NCBI GenBank assembly: GCA_015492395.1
Contig: WGFD01000163.1
Coordinates: 1-9,690, forward strand
Length of the DNA stretch: 9,690 bases
Source: Deltaproteobacteria bacterium
Lineage (GTDB): Bacteria; Desulfobacterota; GWC2-55-46; S146-70
Direction: 5' to 3'
Shown here: piece after piece, positions 7,139 to 9,690 of the stretch
How positions within the stretch are numbered: position 1 is the first letter of the stretch
Layout of the letters: each line of letters starts with the position of its first letter
Notes under the pieces: model-generated
The model's database searches: none
What the model was told of the DNA's origin: nothing
What the model saw: the letters and a program-made list of their open reading frames with translations, nothing else
Made by a program: the position numbers and the translations under genes

Positions 7139-7320
7139 CGCGCCTGTGCGATAAAGTCGCAAAAAGTTTGCAGGCAGGGGACGGCACACCAAAAGGCTCC
7201 GGATGCGGGGCGCGTGAACCGCGTCACAAGGGATGGACCTTCATGCCTGTGCGTCGCACGCAGACAGGTTACGTGGCTGTACTATGTGGTCTCTGCCTAA
7301 CCCGTCCGGAAGGAGGACCG
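7139..7320 (+). promoter_or_regulatory. Structured 5' leader of hisB with two related hairpins, unassigned
   Basis: No gene is supported here. The frame of hisB is open back to 7168, but the extra residues do not resemble HisB. Hairpin 1 (7142-7175) pairs GCCTG with CAGGC and TGCGA with TCGCA around TAAAG. Hairpin 2 (7246-7268) pairs CCTGT with ACAGG and GCG with CGC around TCGCA, with an AG bulge. The two share, in order, GCCTGTGCG (7142-7150 and 7245-7253), TCGCA, and CAGGCAGG/CAGACAGG (7171-7178 and 7261-7268). Between them GTGA (7214-7217) can pair with TCAC (7224-7227). GGTTA (7267-7271) can pair with TAACC (7298-7302) just ahead of the ribosome binding site, which would open hairpin 2. 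No run of histidine codons was seen, so this is not a classic his attenuator. No known riboswitch core was recognised. Confidence 0.45.
7142..7268 (+). repeat. Pair of related short inverted-repeat units
   Basis: GCCTGTGCG occurs at 7142-7150 and again 103 bp later at 7245-7253. Each copy is followed by TCGCA and then by CAGGCAGG (7171-7178) or CAGACAGG (7261-7268). The middle of the first unit is longer (ATAAAG and AAAAGTTTG) than that of the second. A partly similar sequence, GCCTG with a downstream CAGACGGG, lies in the hisB-hisH gap (7924-7944). They may be copies of a small dispersed palindromic element or duplicated RNA stems. Confidence 0.4.
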
Positions 7321-7911
7321 ATGCCCAGAAAGGCCCTTATCAAGAGGAAAACGAAGGAGACGGATATCGTCCTTGATCTGAACATCGACGGCAAGGGAGA
7401 GTCCAGCGTCGAAACATCCATACCCTTCTTCGACCACATGCTCTCGCTACTTTCTAGGCATGGTCTCTTTGATCTGAAGCTCAGGGCGAAAGGGGATATC
7501 GAAGTCGATTACCACCACACTGTAGAGGATGTAGGTATATGCCTTGGAGATGCCTTGAAGAAGGCCCTCGGTGATAAGCAGGGTATCAGGAGGTACGGCT
7601 CCGTTGCGGTGCCGATGGACGAGGCGCTGGCGTCGGTGAGCCTCGACATATGTGACAGGCCCTACCTGGTCTACAGGGTCAGCCTGCCCAAGAGGGCAAA
7701 GATAACAGACTTCGACCCGGACCTGATAGAGGACTTCCTCCAGGCCTTTGTCAACCGGAGCGGCACCACACTACATATCAATGTGCCTTACGGAAGAAAC
7801 ATACACCACATAATAGAGGCTGTATTCAAGGCCCTCGGCCGCGCCATCGGTGACGCGGGAAGGCTCGATCCCAGGATCAAGGGGGTCCTTTCAACCAAGG
7901 GAAAGCTGTGA
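7321..7911 (+). CDS. hisB: Imidazoleglycerol-phosphate dehydratase
   Basis: HisB dehydrates imidazole glycerol phosphate to imidazole acetol phosphate, a middle step of histidine synthesis, using a di-manganese centre. The 196-residue product is the monofunctional form, without the phosphatase domain of the enterobacterial fusion. Metal-binding signatures are FFDHML (36-41, H39), [11 protein letters not shown] (63-73, H65, H66, E69) and [12 protein letters not shown] (161-172, H162, H163, E166). The final [14 protein letters not shown] is the standard C-terminus. The ATG at 7321 is chosen because AGGAGG lies at 7311-7316, 4 nt before it, and because the protein then starts at the family's usual place; in-frame upstream starts add an unconserved 51 residues. 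The gene follows its own promoter and leader and precedes hisH by 92 bp. Confidence 0.96.
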   Translation: MPRKALIKRKTKETDIVLDLNIDGKGESSVETSIPFFDHMLSLLSRHGLFDLKLRAKGDIEVDYHHTVEDVGICLGDALKKALGDKQGIRRYGSVAVPMDEALASVSLDICDRPYLVYRVSLPKRAKITDFDPDLIEDFLQAFVNRSGTTLHINVPYGRNIHHIIEAVFKALGRAIGDAGRLDPRIKGVLSTKGKL

Positions 7912-7925
7912 AGGTTCTATCCGGC

Positions 7926-7960
7926 CTGCCTGTCGGCAGACGGGGGATTCCCCCCTGCCG
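7926..7960 (+). repeat. Strong hairpin with a competing fold in the hisB-hisH gap
   Basis: CGGCAG (7934-7939) pairs with CTGCCG (7955-7960), and GGGGG (7942-7946) with CCCCC (7950-7954) around an ATT loop; AC at 7940-7941 is bulged. The same GGCAG (7935-7939) can instead pair with CTGCC (7926-7930) around TGTC, so the two folds exclude each other. No T-run follows, so a rho-independent terminator is unlikely. It may set the ratio of hisH to hisB through mRNA stability, or be a dispersed palindromic repeat. Confidence 0.5.
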
Positions 7961-8003
7961 CGGAGATCTTCAACCACCCGATCCACACATACGCATATAG
8001 ACT

Positions 8004-8645
8004 ATGATCGCCATCATCGACTATGATATGGGTAACCTGAGGAGTGTCCAGAAGGGCTTTGAGCGGGTTGGACACGAGGCGCTCATCACCCGGTCTCCAA
8101 GGGAGATTCTCGATGCGGACCATGTCGTTTTACCCGGCGTCGGCGCGTTCAAGGACTGCATGACCAACCTGAAAGAATACGGACTAATAGAGCCAATCCT
8201 GCGGGCCATAGCCTCCGGCAAGCCGTTCCTGGGCATATGCCTCGGTTTGCAGCTTCTGTTTACGGAGAGTGAGGAGTTCGGAAGGCACAACGGGCTCGAT
8301 GTGATCAAAGGCAGGGTCGTACGCTTCCCGGAGGGGCTACAGGGTCCTTCGGCTTCAGGGTCGGGGCTGGAGAGGCTCAAGATCCCCCACATGGGCTGGA
8401 ACAGTATAAGTATAAAAAAGAGGCCGCCAGTGCTCGATGGCATAGATGATGGTTCATACTTCTACTTCGTCCACTCCTACTACGTTATGCCCGAGGACGA
8501 CGAGGTAATAGCCACCACAACGGACTACGGCATAGAGTTTACAAGCAGCATCCGGCGGGACAACATCTTTGCCTGCCAGTTCCATCCCGAGAAGAGCCAG
8601 ACCGTGGGGCTGAAACTCCTAAAGAACTTTGGATCCCTGCAATGA
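8004..8645 (+). CDS. hisH: Imidazole glycerol phosphate synthase, glutaminase subunit
   Basis: HisH is the class I glutamine amidotransferase half of IGP synthase. It releases ammonia from glutamine, which passes through a tunnel in the partner HisF to form imidazole glycerol phosphate and AICAR. The catalytic triad is intact: C79 in GKPFLGICLGLQLLF, and H194 and E196 in CQFHPEKSQ. The N-terminus IAIIDYDMGNLRSVQKGF and the block KIPHMGWNSI (126-135) are typical. At 213 residues it is slightly longer than the common 200, because of a small Gly/Ser-rich loop around 110-125 before the PHMGWN block. No clear Shine-Dalgarno precedes the ATG. The partner hisF, and hisA that usually lies nearby, are not found; an IS remnant follows instead. 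Confidence 0.96.
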   Translation: MIAIIDYDMGNLRSVQKGFERVGHEALITRSPREILDADHVVLPGVGAFKDCMTNLKEYGLIEPILRAIASGKPFLGICLGLQLLFTESEEFGRHNGLDVIKGRVVRFPEGLQGPSASGSGLERLKIPHMGWNSISIKKRPPVLDGIDDGSYFYFVHSYYVMPEDDEVIATTTDYGIEFTSSIRRDNIFACQFHPEKSQTVGLKLLKNFGSLQ

Positions 8646-9690
8646 GTCAGGAGTGGAGGGTCACATCTTAACGGCCTGTTGCCCAAAGCGTTTTCCTGAT
8701 AGACATACCATCTCACTGCATCAGACCTTCAGGATTGCAAACCTATGATCGACTGATAAATTGCATCTTTCAACAATCCTTCTTATAGCGGCATGTAGTC
8801 TGAATGATGCTTTCTCCACTCTTTTCCTGATTGCCAGCACCGCACACTTCTTCGGCTTTTCCCCATTTCCTATCAATATCTCGATATTTTGTATGGCTGA
8901 CGTCAAATACTCCTGTATCTGCAACCGCCACAACCTTCGCCACCTGGCACGCTTATAACCGTAGCGGGTTGCTCTGGCAAAACTTCGCTCCATAAGGTGC
9001 TGACGGGTCTTTATATCCCGCCTGGCGGCCGCCGATTTACTTGAAAGCCGCATTCGCTCCAGTTCCTCCTGGCGGAAATGACGTTTTATCGTCCGCCCCG
9101 TTTTGCTCCTTGTGCATCGGGGCTTTAATGAACAGGCGTTGCAATGCTTCCTTGAAATAAGGTAATCCATACTGGCCCGCTTCTTCTTGAGCTTCAGCGG
9201 TCGAAGCCGCTTCCCTGCCGGGCAAATATAGCAGTCATTCTCCTTATCGTATTGAAACATCTCTGAGGAAAAGATACCTCTTTTGCCACCCTTACCATCC
9301 TGATGTGTCTTCAGGTCTGTCATATGTGCCTTGATTCCTCTGTCATAACAGGACAGATAATTCTCTATCGTTCCATACTTGCTGTCTGAGACAACTATAT
9401 CCGGGACTTCTTCCCTCGCTTCACTATGGCCGCATCAGGATCGGTTGTCGAAAGATAGCGGCTGTTCACACTTCCTCTCTTGCCAGGATTATCGTCATTC
9501 TCACCGTCTAACTGCTTATGTTTCTCTGACGCTTCCAAACGCCGCTCCAACTCAAGGTAACTCTTGTTAAGATAACGCTTCAAAGAATGCCTGTCCACAA
9601 CGGAATTGTTGGATGCATCCGCGTCAACCAGGCTCGAATCAACAAACAGCTTGCTCCCGTCAACAAGTCCGGCATCGCAGCATTGAAGCA
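8646..9690 (-). mobile_element. IS1182-family-like insertion sequence remnant (right part only, runs off the window)
   Basis: From the end of hisH to the window edge the only recognisable content is a broken transposase on the - strand. It points toward hisH. The exact end of the element lies somewhere in the 75 bp between the hisH stop (8645) and the transposase stop (8721); no terminal inverted repeat could be matched because the other end is outside the window. The 8646-8720 stretch shows no gene and no T-run terminator for hisH. The element has landed immediately after hisH, where hisA and hisF are expected in many genomes. Confidence 0.75.
8721..9690 (-). pseudogene. Transposase of the IS1182 / DDE_Tnp_1_6 type, internally deleted and frameshifted
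   Basis: The 5' part visible (9690 to 9395) reads LFVDSSLVDADASNNSVV, then ELERRLEASEK and YLSTTDPDAAIVKRGKKSRI, then a TAG stop. The 3' part (about 9413 to 8721), in the -1 frame, reads EVPDIVVSDSKYGTIENY, then IKAHMTDLK, a cysteine-rich CPAGKRLRPL and HCNACSLKPRCTRS zinc-ribbon-like section, and HLMERSFARATRYGYKRARW near the end. The three acidic residues expected for DDE catalysis are all visible: D of LFVDSS, D of VVSDSKYG and E of HLMERSF. However, they lie in two frames. In relatives, about 40-50 residues (a YKTHR...VITATEVT type block, recalled from the family) stand between STTDPDA and VVADSKYG; they are missing here. The gene is therefore inactive as read. Confidence 0.85.

Noticed and set aside
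7139..7320. Known riboswitch (cyclic-di-GMP, ZTP, THF, cobalamin and others) or his attenuator
   Set aside because: Some fragments such as GTCGCAAAA recall the cyclic-di-GMP class, but the full conserved core could not be found, and there is no histidine-rich leader peptide.
7926..7975. Rho-independent terminator after hisB
   Set aside because: The hairpin is strong, but the following bases (CGGAGATCTTC) contain no T-run.
8761..8958. 65-residue + strand open frame
   Set aside because: It is the complement of the transposase 3' part, which has clear family motifs on the other strand.
9395..9434. Programmed -1 frameshift joining two transposase ORFs
   Set aside because: No X XXY YYZ slippery heptamer was found in the overlap, and a conserved block of the protein is missing at the junction, so a deletion explains it better.
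1..9690. CRISPR array, tRNA or rRNA genes, phage or defence genes
   Set aside because: No regularly spaced repeats, no tRNA cloverleaf or T-loop signature, and no such protein motifs were seen.

Overview
The window is a bacterial chromosome segment of about 55% G+C by eye. It carries a housekeeping block on the + strand, then a histidine-biosynthesis run, then a decayed insertion sequence on the - strand. The order is rho - rpmE - thyX - prfA - murA - hisG - hisD - hisB - hisH. The genes use many AGG (Arg) and ATA (Ile) codons. Together with the rho-rpmE-prfA-murA-his order, the short-form HisG and the ThyX-type thymidylate synthase, this suggests a Gram-negative anaerobe-like lineage such as Nitrospirota or a deltaproteobacterial relative. 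That placement is an inference from gene order and protein style, not a phylogeny.

Region by region: 1-418 is an AT-rich control region in front of rho. It has a 9-bp inverted repeat at its left edge that can be read either as a rightward terminator or as the 5' leader of a divergent gene whose first codons lie at 26..1. It also holds a perfect 14-bp palindrome and an extended -10 promoter candidate. From 419 to 7059 six of the seven genes sit close together, with gaps of 3-14 bp after rpmE. The first four act in transcription termination (Rho), the ribosome (L31), dTMP synthesis (ThyX) and translation termination (RF1). MurA then starts peptidoglycan precursor synthesis, and HisG and HisD are the first and last enzymes of histidine synthesis.

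Between hisD and hisB there is a 261-bp non-coding gap. It has a near-consensus sigma-70 promoter (TTGACA, 18 bp, TATTAT) and a leader of about 180 nt with two related hairpins. hisB and hisH therefore seem to form a second, separately driven transcription unit. They are separated by a 92-bp spacer with a strong hairpin that has a competing alternative fold.

After hisH the run stops. Instead of hisA/hisF there is an IS1182-like transposase remnant on the opposite strand. It has lost an internal block and is out of frame at the junction; a 13-bp stretch there fits both reading frames, which points to deletion between short direct repeats. The most distinctive non-coding signals are the hisD-hisB leader and the Shine-Dalgarno-in-hairpin at the left edge. 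No clear new multi-gene system is visible.
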